From Marisa cornuarietis (lineage: Eukaryota > Mollusca > Gastropoda > Architaenioglossa > Ampullariidae): DNA of 64,000 nt. Position 1 is the first letter of the stretch, and the number at the start of each line of letters is the position of its first letter. The position numbers were made by a program, and so were the translations under genes. The notes beneath the pieces were generated by a model that made no database searches, had not been told where the DNA came from, and was given only the letters and a program-made list of their open reading frames with translations. Where the stretch lies: the NCBI GenBank assembly GCA_004794655.1, contig SMMW01000575.1, forward strand, positions 9,388,001-9,452,000. The letters are read 5' to 3'. This document shows positions 26,965 through 38,548 of the stretch, one piece after another.

Positions 26965-27826
26965 CATTGAGTACTGGTAACTTCTCACAGAAGCACAACT
27001 CGTCAACTCAGCAGCACTTCAACAAATTATAATTATATATTGTGATTGCACATGAACAAACGTAGCATAAAAGGAAACAAAACTCCATCGCTCATCACAA
27101 AAAACACAAACATTATTCGAAGACGTTTTAATCCCATCAATGGGGACACCAGCGCATGCGCACCGCTTGGAACTAAAGCCAAAAGACTAAAATTTAACGA
27201 TATCGGGGATAACAATTCACCATCGACACCATGAATATTACGTGTCCAATATCGAAAGACGTTTATCACCACAACTATTCCCGCCTGCTCTCCTGTATGA
27301 TCACACAACGTCTGTAAGACGAATGCCCTCGATACATTCTTCTGAGTTTAACAGTAGCAGAGAAAGAAACTTCGACATTTACAGAAATAATGTAGACATC
27401 ATTTAATGAGGTCGCTCAAAGATTTAACAGTTAGCCGCCAACCCTGTGACGAGTGTCAGAGAAAGTAGATCCACAAAATGTCAGGATCCTCATACAGTTT
27501 GCATTACACCACCACACCAGGTGTCTTCTTTAGTCATGTCGGGGGAGATCATCTTCGCCTACGTGTTCAAGAGTGTGCGGGCGTACACAAGAATATAAGC
27601 GTGCGACGTTTAACAGCTTTATGGACTTTTTCGCATAGAATTCAGGTTTTTCTCACGTGGGTGGAGTTTACAGAATGTGGGTTGTCTACTTTCTTACGGA
27701 AGACATTTTAAAGTGAAGATGACGTGTTTCCTATTCAGATAATAAAGTATTTTCATGCATATGAAGTATCGAGAAATATGGTGGGATGTCTACATAATGT
27801 TTATAAAGATGCGCGCTTGAGCGCAC

Positions 27827-27829
<3 letters not shown>

Positions 27830-27893
<64 letters not shown>

Positions 27894-27951
27894 TCTAGGC
27901 ATGCTTTTGCCACGGATTGTGTGTTTTCCCTTTTGCACGTGAATGTTTGCA

Positions 27952-27990
<39 letters not shown>
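27830..27990. repeat. (AC)n then (GT)n pair, self-complementary
   Basis: AC units at 27830-27887 and GT units at 27953-27990 are inverted relative to each other with 65 bases between, so one strand could fold into a long hairpin. A cagacagg run follows. Confidence 0.9.
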
Positions 27991-27996
<6 letters not shown>

Positions 27997-29684
27997 CAGA
28001 CAGGCAGACAGACAGACAGGAAGAAAGAAGATTCGAATCGGGACGCGAGGAAGCCGGAATTAAAAACGACGATTACATTCAAATGCTCAAATCTTTCTGC
28101 ATATCAGGATTTATAAACTTTGTAAAAGTGGTTGAAAATCACAGTTTTAACGAATCTGTTAAAAGTCTGTTTTGAATATTTTACATGCGTTGTCATCTCG
28201 TGCGTCGAAAATCCCGCTGATAGTGACGTTAGCAAAAACGAGCAGGGATCATCTACATTTTTATTGCCGTCATCAGTCTGTTGCTCTGTTCAGCACGAAC
28301 AGCCTCCATGTTGGTTTGGTCACGTGCGTCGTAGGTGCAGATTAGTTGCGTCGCTCAATTTGCACAGAAATGACGAATTTGCACGGCAGAAGTCTGCGCC
28401 GTAAAAGAGCTTAACCGCCAGGGAGAAGGACAATACGGAGGAGGGCAAGAATTTCGGACCCCTCCCACCCCGCAAAAAAAACAAACTTCGTAAAACGAGT
28501 CATGCTATGGTCGGGTAAACAAAAGTTGCTTTGTGCGGTGTAATGGTATTTATACGTATCTTAAAGTATCTTAAATATTGAGAACCGTCAACAGTATGGC
28601 GTGGTAGTACTGGCGTCTCCTTGACTCCCGTCTTTGTGTATTACTGACTTGCACAGCTCGCATTCATTTACACTCGTCAGTGATAGAAAGGAACTGAAGG
28701 ATACATAAAGAGCGGGAATAACTGTGCTGACAAATTTGAAATATGCAATACAAACAATGTGTCATCAATAATCAAACAAAAGTATTGATTGTTAAAGGGA
28801 TTTAAATAAAACTAGCAAGGCAGCAATCGCTTTTTAGGGTTCCAAGCAGCTTAAATATTTACTCCAGCAACATCTCTCTCTCTCACACACACACACACAC
28901 ACTCCTACTGACCCACGTATGTGCATGCGCACCCATGTTGATTAAAGCACTGAGCTTAATCTTACTACAATAACACATATTTCAATTGGTGCAAAAGACA
29001 GAAACAAAGATAGACAAACACACAGACCAAGCCAGTCGTGTTTTATTTACTTTAGCCAAGAAGAACAACTACCAGAGTGCAGCTTATGGCCAATGAGGTC
29101 TTTGACGCAAAACAAAATGGCCTAGCGATGTTAGTCGCTCGTCATGTGGCTGTCGGCTGGACAAGGAAAACAATGAGATCTCTAGACGGATCTTTAGCTG
29201 TCTGGCGAGAGACTCTTGCTATTGTCTAGAAACGTAAATAGCTAGTGCTGACAGCATTTCGAGGGTTGTTCTGGTCGTTTGATGTGGCTAAGCCCTACCA
29301 ACACACTCTATAGCATACAGGAATGTAATCATCTTAGATGACGTACGACAGAAAGGAACCCTTCATCTTTGTCATTGTCGTTCTCATGGTAAAGGGGTTG
29401 TAGTCATCACGACATCTTGGACATCAATACAGATGTGATGACACCTTCACAAACATTACAGAGGGAGGGAACGGAGTAAGACCAAATACCCAACAATATA
29501 AGTGATGAAGATTATATCTGGCGATACAACAATAGCTACAACTATAAATAATGTTACAAAGAGTTTCTTTTAATGATGAGCATATTTGCGTGTTTGTGTC
29601 ACTGTTCTGTAGTCCTCTCTAAGCTTGACTTCTAGTGGTCACATACCAACTCCCGCACCTCACCCTTTCGTCGAGTAAAGAGGT

Positions 29685-30541
29685 CTGGGGCCAGTTGCAC
29701 AACAGTGAAAAAAAGTTTTGTACACGAAGGGAGATAAATAGCTGAGTGAATTGTTTGCTTGTTTAATTCAAGACTAGCATTCCAAATGAAGTTGTATGTG
29801 ATGTGGTAAACACAGAAGATACGTTTACATATGAAGGCAGCAGAATGTAAAACAGACGACCACGTGACTTGAGGGGCCATCTTTATACAGACGATTACCA
29901 AGCAGTGGCGTAGGAAGATGCTCGGCTTTTGGGGGGGGGGGCAAGCTCCATGCTGACAATGAATAACGTTCCCATTCTTGCCTTCCCAGCATCTTTTTTT
30001 TTTGGAGGGGGGTGGCTGCCCCCCCTCGCCCCCCCTGTTCCTACGCCACTGCCAAGATGTCACGACTCAGCAGCTTCCTAGATGGTAGAAATTCTATCTA
30101 TGTGTTGTGTGTTAAAATACAGTTTGCAAATGAAATATTTAAAACAACATTGTCGATCGAGTTAAGCGTCTTATTCAATATTGTAAGTATAAATTGCAGG
30201 TGGCCTTTAGCAGTAGTCAATGCAATCTTTAAAATAATTTTGGCCAAATACGTTTGTTGAGATCCAAACCGCTGAAGCTTTTTGTCATCGTTTCAATTCA
30301 TCACGGGGCCTTTTGTTTGCTTGTAAAATGCCTCGAGTTATTTTTCCATGCTGAGTGTGATAGCCGCGGTTATCACCATTAAAAAATGTATAAGCCAGTT
30401 TACAAAAGATCCGTACTGTTTTAAATTCACTAGAAAAAGCTCCCTTAAAACTTTGTAAAAAGGCTCGTGTAACTTATCTGAACGACGTTTGAACGATTTT
30501 TGAAAAAAATGGGTTTCTGAAACTTGTTGTGCAGCTGGGCA
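29685..30541. mobile_element. Foldback element with the GGCCAGTTGCACAAC terminus, copy 4, interrupted
   Basis: Left end ctggggccagttgcacaac at 29685 and right end cttgttgtgcagctgggc at 30540 are inverted. Unlike the 230-290 base copies it spans about 850 bases and contains the separate insertion at 29903-30051. It could be a longer family member or two end fragments flanking unrelated DNA. Confidence 0.5.
29903..30051. mobile_element. Short TIR element (CAGTGGCGTAGGAA) with 5-bp target duplication
   Basis: Perfect 14-base terminal inverted repeats cagtggcgtaggaa and ttcctacgccactg bound a 149-base unit with inner G-run and C-run. It is flanked by ccaag on both sides (29898-29902, 30052-30056), the signature of an insertion. 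Non-autonomous DNA transposon by structure; superfamily not assigned. Confidence 0.82.
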
Positions 30542-31808
30542 TAGTCTTATCTGACACAGACGGATGACATCAACGGTTTGTCGACAGGACACACGTAGGA
30601 AGCGCGAGAAAGAAGCGATGGTTCGACGGTTCTGTAAATAAGCTCACCAGCGAACCAGCAAAACAAATCAAGCACGCAAACAAGCTAGACCAAATCCAAC
30701 CACGCCACGCCATCATTCCCTCCCACCACCATTAACCCTCCCACCACCATTTGAAAAGGATAATGCCGAAACTTTTAACAGTCGAGAGAGTTATCGCCGC
30801 TTTATAACCACCGACACCCTCTCGCCCCCCCCACCCCTTCGTTTGCGGTCTAGTCCTTCCTGTCATTTTAGATGTCCGCTTTCGTGTCTGTCTTGTCTGT
30901 TGACTCTTTAACCTCTGGTCTTCTGCGCGTCCTGTTGTAGTAATGGCACGCTCGACCTTTATTAACATGATCGGCAACGCGGGTAAAACCGCGGTTTACT
31001 TTGGGCAGTGGAGGGTGAAGATAAAAAGGAAATGGATGGAGGAGAAAGTCTAGCCGTAGTGACACGAGGTCATAAATCACAATTAAGGACACAACCGCGA
31101 CATTTTCAGTTACCTTCGCCAGATACCCCTTCCACAAAAAAAGGAACAAGTCTCTGTCATTATATAGGTTCATGAGGACGCGACTTGCCGTCATCGTTAC
31201 AAACGGAAGTGACGACTAGAAAGTTGGGTTTGATGGAGGCGTGGGCGTGTGGTGGGGGGCGAGGGACATGGGACTGGAGAAAAGGTCGCGCAGGGAGTGG
31301 GATTATGAGTGCAGCAGAAATAATATGGAGTTAAGGTGCAGGGGTTCGGGGTCTGTTAGTCGTGACAGGGGTACAGTGCTGGTCGCCAGACTTCTTATTC
31401 CGTTGCCAAAGTCTCGCTGTTTCATCAGCGCCAATTATCTGACGCACTGCCATCGAGCGGCCCCCAGTCCAGCGTTTTTACTCCATTCTGCCATCGACGT
31501 CTGGGGGTCTTAAAACGTCGGCGTCCTTATCTCTCGCTCTCGCGTTGCCGCCTTCAGCAATTTCTGTCTTCTGCTCCGCGTCCAGAGATTTTTCACGTCG
31601 GCTTGATTTCTTTTTTGTGTGTCTTAAACTCACTAACGCACCCCGGTGTCCTTTCTTTGTTTTATTTGTTCTTTGAACCACAGAACCTGCCCATCTTTCT
31701 TTCTTTCATTCATTCTCTCTGAGTGAGTACGTGAGTGAGCGAGAATGTGTGTGTTCTCTCTCTCTCTCTGTCTGTGTCCCTGTCTTATCTCGCCCTACAG
31801 TCGTCTTA

Positions 31809-31862
31809 TACGCGGTCCGGTGACGCAGTGGTTAAAGTTCCAGTCGTAAGATTCGAGTTATG
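31809..31862 (+). mobile_element. Degenerate tRNA-like head of a SINE
   Basis: An A box-like tgacgcagtggttaa is followed about 30 bases later by a decayed B box (agattcgagtta). Only the head is recognisable; the following sequence is AT-rich and unassigned. Confidence 0.3.
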
Positions 31863-31869
31863 TGCAGAT

Positions 31870-34800
31870 TCTATTAAAGGGAAACACACAAATATATTCT
31901 GTAAATTTCAGCTTCTAAAATTCAAGTTTATTAATTATACTTTCAGTTATAATATTATTTGTTTATGATTGCCACCTGAAATCAGCAAGTCCTGTACAAT
32001 TTCTCCTAAGCGCAGAAACTTTATTATGATGATCCAATCTCACAGTAATGTAAAAGTGCCCAGCTTCTGAAACGATGCATTGTATTCTTGGAAAATCTTA
32101 ATTTATTTTGCTCTAGTAACGAAGAAATTCCACATAGTCTTGAAGTACTAATCCATACATGTTTCAACTCCAAGTTTGTAAGAGTTCAGGAACATAAATA
32201 CCACAGGTAGATATCGACGTAGCAGATGAAGCAGGCGACGAAGAATGACCTCACACCTTTACGTTTATGTATAAGTCGATGTTAGTCAAACTGAATGCAG
32301 ACAATTACTTATTGTAGCTGATACATGACATTTTTTTTTTTTTACATTTCTGAAGCCTCGTCATTTCCTGGCACTATGAAAACTGACTTATTTCACTAAC
32401 TTTCTTCTTCTGAATTTCTTTTGTTTCACTCTTCTTGTTTTCCTTTGCTACAAGCTTGGCCAAGGATATAGCGCTTCTGTTATTTGTTATTATTGTCATG
32501 GTTTTCCCTGCTACAAACTTGGCTGGAGTTGTATTTATCAAATAAATCGTTATGTCTTATGTCTTAAAAACTCTTCCCCCCTTCCCGCCATCAACCTCCC
32601 AACCTGATTTTTCCCTGCTGTACACACTGCTAAACGAAAGTGTTTATTAACTTCATAGACTTTTTCTTCGTTTTTTGTTTATTTGTTATTTTTGATGTAT
32701 TGGCACTGACTAACTGTCGACACTAGCTCGAATGTGTCAGATTTGATGATTCAGGTTTTCCGTTCAATAAGAGAATACCTCTCTTATTTTACAGAGCACA
32801 AGACTACAAACACTGTTTTCGAGTGAGACTGTCATGTTGTTAGAGAAGAAAATACATTCTATTCAGTAGGCATGCACCCTACACAAGACGTTATCGTCAG
32901 TACCTTGAATTTTGAAGTATATATATATCATCGTGTAACAGTAGCAGGGTGCTGTTGTTTGCGTACAACGAAGTACAACTTAGACACCGTGAAGTCGGCT
33001 CTACACTTACCAACCGTCTTCTCAAACGCTCTCTTCTCTTTGGTGTGCTGTCTAATTTTTTTTCGGGAGACAGAAAGAGTTCAATAATTCCTGTTTCCTG
33101 ATGACTTTGACACGCCTTAAAAAAGCAATAATGTAAAAAAACAAACGACACGAGAGATATTAAGGAATGTGCCCTTTGGCAAAGTCTTCGACAGAGTTTT
33201 TTAATGCTTGAAACTTCTGTAATCTCCTTTTCTTGTAAAGCAATGCGCGTAACAGAGAGGCTACAGGGATTGGGACAGACTTGGGGGACGGATGGACAGA
33301 ACAAGACGAGATGGTGCTAGTGTGGCGCACAGACTGGGAAAAAACCCAGAATGAAGTAACTGAAACAGATAAGGAGGGACAGCTGATGGATTTTGGGGTG
33401 GAATCACAAGTTGAGAGGTTAAGTATGTGCACGGGTGTATTGGTCACTTTTGTGCTTCCTGTTTCATACTTCTTTTGAAACAGTAATACCTCATTACGAA
33501 TTTGCCTGCGTCACACAGATATAACCTTTGAGCAGAGTGATAGATACAGGGGTCTGAATGGGGAGCAGCCCCAGGGACAGCCGCTTTTTCAATTATTTTG
33601 CAACCAGACGACAAGCAGATGTGTACGTCTTCGTCGTCCTAATGGGCCCCAGGCTGAGATTTCTAGACTCGCGGAAGACTTCAGACAGTTTTTTACCCTT
33701 CCTAACCTCCCACCCCAGACCTACAAGAAGTGATGTAGACCCGCTTTTGAATGTACTCAAGTCAGCCGTGTGGGCGTGTTCGTCGGTCTACAGTGTTTGT
33801 ACATGTAGGGGGGGGGGGCGATGTCCGACAGTCACTGCTTGTTCGTGTCGGCCTGTTCGACACTTGTCGACTTGGCGAAGGCCATACAACAAACGAGAAA
33901 TGGCGCGTCGTGGGAGTGGAATCTTGTCAGCTAGAAGGATGACGTCACTTCCCGTGCTTCACAGTCAGGGCTGGCCAGTGGTGCAGGCGGAGGGTGTCAC
34001 GAGTCACCTGGTCACGGACAAAAACTTGTGTTTATCTAGTTGTGGTTATTAATTTGTATGAATACCTTATATCCTAATTTTTATTCGTGTTTCCTAATAC
34101 CAATCTTTTCACTTATTGTTTACAATATTTCAATGTAGGTCACGCATCATCTGGCTAGAGAAGGTAGCGACTGCCGCTGGATTTGTGTGCAGTTCTTCTG
34201 GTCTTGAGTTCTGAGGCTTCTTACGTTCAGTGAATGGATCTGGATAATTAACAGCTGAGTCTTATATTTTAAAAAAGACTTCCGTGAAACCTTAAATCTC
34301 TAATATCCAGAAGCACAGACAGCAGATGTTTCTAGCGAAGACGCTAAGAGAATCATTCCATTGATTTTTATTTTTCAAAGGAAACTGTAATTATTGCAGC
34401 GGTCTGTTAAATCTCTGGTAAAAATTGTGGTAGGCATTTCTTTGGCATCAGTAAAAGTGTTTAGTCAATGCACTTATTTAGTGAGGTTTTTATTTTAAAG
34501 TTCTGAATCAATATTACATGCTATGCAGAGTAAAGGACAAATTTACGCACTTTGATTTATCTACCTTGATGTCTGTTATTTTAATTTGTTTACGTGTTTG
34601 TCTAAATCTATATGTAGGTCTATTTATTTACTGAACATGTATCTTATCGATTGTTCAAAAGTGTTCACACGACTGAACTCTCTGCTGCCTGATTTATTAA
34701 CTGTCAATTATTCTTTATGAGGGTATGGTGCGTTTGACCAATATTTAATGCTTGATATGCCTTTAATGTGAAATAATAGATCATGGTTTAATTAATTTTT

Positions 34801-36130
34801 AGATTTACGCATCGTCATCTATAAGATGTCATCACCATGATCACCGTCGTCGTAAACTATCATCTGTCATCATCATCATCATGATGTGCGCTCACAAAGA
34901 GCAGCATGTACTCCTTGACTTTTCCTTGATTTCTCATAGTTAAGGGGAGAGTATGGATAGCCGACATCAACACTTTGCTTCAGCTACGTTATCTGGATGT
35001 GGGGACATCAAGTAAATTCTGTGGCTTTTCCTTTTAAGTAAAAAAACTTGCTATTTCCAGGGCAACGGCTGACAGCCGGCTTTCCCCTGGAGAACGGTCG
35101 GCTGTCATGTCATTAGTGTTAAGAGTGCATCCTGCTGCGGGTTAAGTAGGTCTGACCAAGCCATTGCCATTTGCTGGGGCAACCACATGCCAAAGATGAA
35201 ATTTAGTGACGTAAATTGGAATCTTACCGATGGGCATGGGTAAGACAAGACTGAAGACTTAGACATAAGAAGTTTGGGCTTAACAACCAGCGTCTGAATG
35301 GATTTTGCAACAACGATAAAATTCCAAACACGGGATGGGGACGGAGAAGGAGAGCCTCTCGTTTCTCGTGAAGTGTACTCAGCTGTCGGTGCAAGTATAC
35401 TGCTAGAAGATCTAGCAGACGCCCAGCAAACTAATTCCATAGAAGCAGACGACGAAGACGGCGTAAAGACTGTGCACAGCACGCTAAGCGGAAACTGCGC
35501 ACTTACGCATGTTCTCCCGTGTTCCGGTCTAATGCCTTTTATGTGCCCAGGAATATGTTATCCTCCAGACGGAAAGGGAAATTCGTTTTCATGTTCTGTA
35601 GAGCATGGCTGTGCATGCGTGCTTGGGCATCGACGTTGAATGCGTTGTTCGCCACAAGGTTTTGCGGTTCAGAAGATTCCAGTTGAGGAGCCCGGTGGTC
35701 GTTTATTGGTGGCACCGGGATGACGTCATGAGTATCAGGGCTCATCCGTCCTATAAAACAGTATTTCACTTGGGGATGCGGGGTGTGGGCGGCAAGGGTA
35801 GTGGAGGGTCGACCGCAGATCATCGTCGTTGACCTGGTGATTTGACTGGTTATCTGGAAATCACTGATGGCTTTGCCAGTTCTTCCTCTTCTTGACCTTC
35901 CTGAAGCCCTGTGGGATGAGCCGCCAAAGATCACATCACGTGTCCTGGCTATTTGCTTTCCATATTTTGCAGTTTTGTTCTACTTTTTGTTGTTCTGTTT
36001 CATAGTACTTGTAAGGACAGATTTGGCAATGCGTGAATATCTTGAGAAATTTGTTTTTATGCTTTTGCAGTCGCTGATTTTAGTTTTGGATTTGTGAAGT
36101 TTTTTTTGCATCGTTCGCATTTTTCTCTTA
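31870..36130. other. Within the putative long intron or intergenic; no exon supported
   Basis: Mostly AT-rich. A 164-codon frame at 33558-34052 includes a G-run and has no family resemblance. At 35105-35934 frames of 113-131 codons overlap on both strands; the sequence is more balanced in composition than its surroundings and might be an old transposon coding remnant, but I cannot name it. Confidence 0.5.
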
Positions 36131-36135
36131 AACTC

Positions 36136-36328
<193 letters not shown>

Positions 36329-36960
36329 CACACTCTCACACACACACATACACACACATCGCGTTCCACGAACAGATAACTTTCATCGCATCTTCTATGT
36401 ACGAGCATCCTATTCTCTATCTTTGCACAATATCTACGTCACAGGAAGCAATTACACATTAGACATTATCTAAACTCGCTTTGAAATTGGGGCTTTGCAA
36501 GCAATTGTTCACGGTGTCCTTGCCCGATTTTCGTCTGCTGCTTTCTTTAGACTTCGCCTCAGTCGAAACATTGTTTAGGCGGTTCTGAAACAGAACACTG
36601 GACACAATGCATCATCCCTAAAGTGGCTTCATTGTGCAGTCCTCTAGAAATACTCCATCCATTGCACCAGAAATCCTCTTAAGGATTGACTGATGCGTGC
36701 ATTTAGGTTTGACACCCACTGTATAGCCTTCTCCTCTCTCCTCTTCCCTGCAAAGTTCTAGACAAGCACAATCGGTCAAGTGAAAAGGCAGCCAGGATTA
36801 ACCAATATGCATTGCAACTGAATTAATTACACCTTGTCACTCAGGTGTCCGGATTCTGTAGGCTGTACACGCGAGATTGTCTGTACACCAGCCAAAACCT
36901 ACAGGGCGGACATCTAACCTCCTCGTCCGTGCTTTGACACGTGTATTTATGATAAAAGAA

Positions 36961-37016
36961 GTTCTCTTGGATCGACTTTCGCCCCCTAAACGGGGCGAAA
37001 GTCGATCCAAGAGAAC
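36961..37016. repeat. Perfect 25-bp inverted repeat with 6-base loop
   Basis: Arms 36961-36985 and 36992-37016 are exactly complementary (left arm begins gttctcttggatcgac; right arm ends gtcgatccaagagaac) around the loop ctaaac. With one mismatch, pairing extends about 5 bases outward (agaa and ctctt). No poly-T follows directly and it lies beside LINE debris. Possible readings: recent foldback, strong cruciform or sequencing/assembly artefact. Confidence 0.9.
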
Positions 37017-37114
37017 CTCTTTAAATCATTCGCATCCGTTGCGTGACGTTACTGTCGGAACAAGGCTGACCTTAAGACCCACCTCTTTTGTGAATGCCTC
37101 CATTAGCTGGTTAA

Positions 37115-37330
37115 TAAATGTGTGATTTATATAACGCATACTGACCCTCACGAAGGAGCATGATTTCAGCGTTTAAGACAAGTAGGAGACATGGACGGAA
37201 TACGAAGCAAGGAAGGAGAAACAACTAGGCAGACAAAGTAATAAACAAACAAACAGAGAAGACACAAAGAAGAGTCAGGGGGCAAACAGTAAGGATGGAG
37301 AATGTCATCAATCTGCAGAGAAAGAGGAGT
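37115..37330 (-). mobile_element. LINE 3' UTR fragment
   Basis: Aligns by eye with the 3' UTR of the 58.3 kb LINE: shared words include cgcatactga/cgcatactca, acgaaggag/cgtaaggag and gagacatgga. A plus-oriented LKTHLF-like stretch (ccttaagacccacctctttt) adjoins it on the left, so this may be a junction of two fragments. Confidence 0.5.
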
Positions 37331-38349
37331 AGGCGGACTAGTCAATTGACTATAATCACAGGTATTGACAGCTATGTTGATGGGCGTAACGGTTGTCACG
37401 TGCTGTTGCCATATTCCCACCCCTCCCTTCCTTCATTATCTCCTCCTACCTTTGTTTTCATACTTACAGGTTGCATTTATTTCTTGAACTACTTTCTCGA
37501 CTTCACTGATAGTGATAGTAAGTGTTCGGTACTTCTAATTTTAGAAAGTCTGAAATATAAAGACCGAAGACGAAAGATGTGATATGGAAATAACATATGT
37601 TACTTCTCGACCCTTGTCTACGACTCCGTTTGCCAGTTTGTTCGCTGTCGTACAATACCCCACCTTCTCCCTCCTGCTTTTTCAACCTTTTTTTTATTAC
37701 AAAATACCTATATACATTAACATATGCCTAGACACCAAGAGAGAGGTGGTTAGTCTATGTTTCAGGATTGATAAATAATAAATTTAAGCACAGGACACGA
37801 AACACAAAAGATGATGTGCGGTAAATCCCATCTGCTCGCAGAAATACGTGTATATCAAGATAAGTGGTTCAGTCAGTGACAGTACATCAGACAAAGGCCT
37901 TAGCTTACAAAAACACATGCGTATATGCATACACGCACGAACGTATGCACACACACACACACTTTCTCTCTCTCTCTCTCTAAAAGAAAAAAAAAACAGA
38001 AAAAACCGGGTTTTGAGTCTACGACCTTGCCGTCAGATGAATAATTTATTAAACACCCATCAAAGATTTTTCTTTCAGTATGGTTAACATTAAAAAAAAT
38101 AATTTGAATCATTTGTCTTGGTCTTGGGTTCTGGGGAGAATTAAAATAAAATGATGTCTCGGTTGATAACTACATTCCGATATTTTTTAAAAAAAACCTT
38201 GCTGGTTACTGTTAATTAGAGCCACTGACTGTCATAACAAACGCGATTTCAGACCGAAAGGCAGTCACATGCAGCTCACCACTCGCTACAGATTGCAGCT
38301 GTCGACAGCGAGTAGGTTAATTATGACTTTCCCTGTTGACAGCCAACAG

Positions 38350-38548
38350 GTTAATGATGACATGCGCTGTGTGCAGCCCACGCCGCCACCGTCTGAGAAG
38401 GCCCTATACGAGAGCACTGTGGTATGGACAGATGTGGACGATCCAGATCAGACATTCTCCTTACTGGGGAGTCTGTGCGAAGCAGGCGTGGAAACCAACA
38501 ATCCCTGTGACTTCATCTTTAGGGCATTTTTTATTCTGAGTGGAACGT
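38350..38548 (+). CDS. TMEM272-like gene, upstream exon
   Basis: Ends at a consensus donor (gtaagtat). Reads VNDDMRCVQPTPPPSEKALY, then a stretch with TDVDDPDQTF, and finally PCDFIFRAFFILSGT, the start of helix 1. The acceptor at 38350 has the best pyrimidine tract (tttccctgtt) of four in-phase choices. Confidence 0.7.

Noticed and set aside
33558..34052. 164-codon plus-strand frame as a gene
   Set aside because: No family resemblance, no splice or promoter context, and it runs through a G homopolymer.
36961..37016. microRNA precursor
   Set aside because: A perfect 25-bp stem with a 6-base loop lacks the bulges, loop size and longer stem of animal microRNA precursors.
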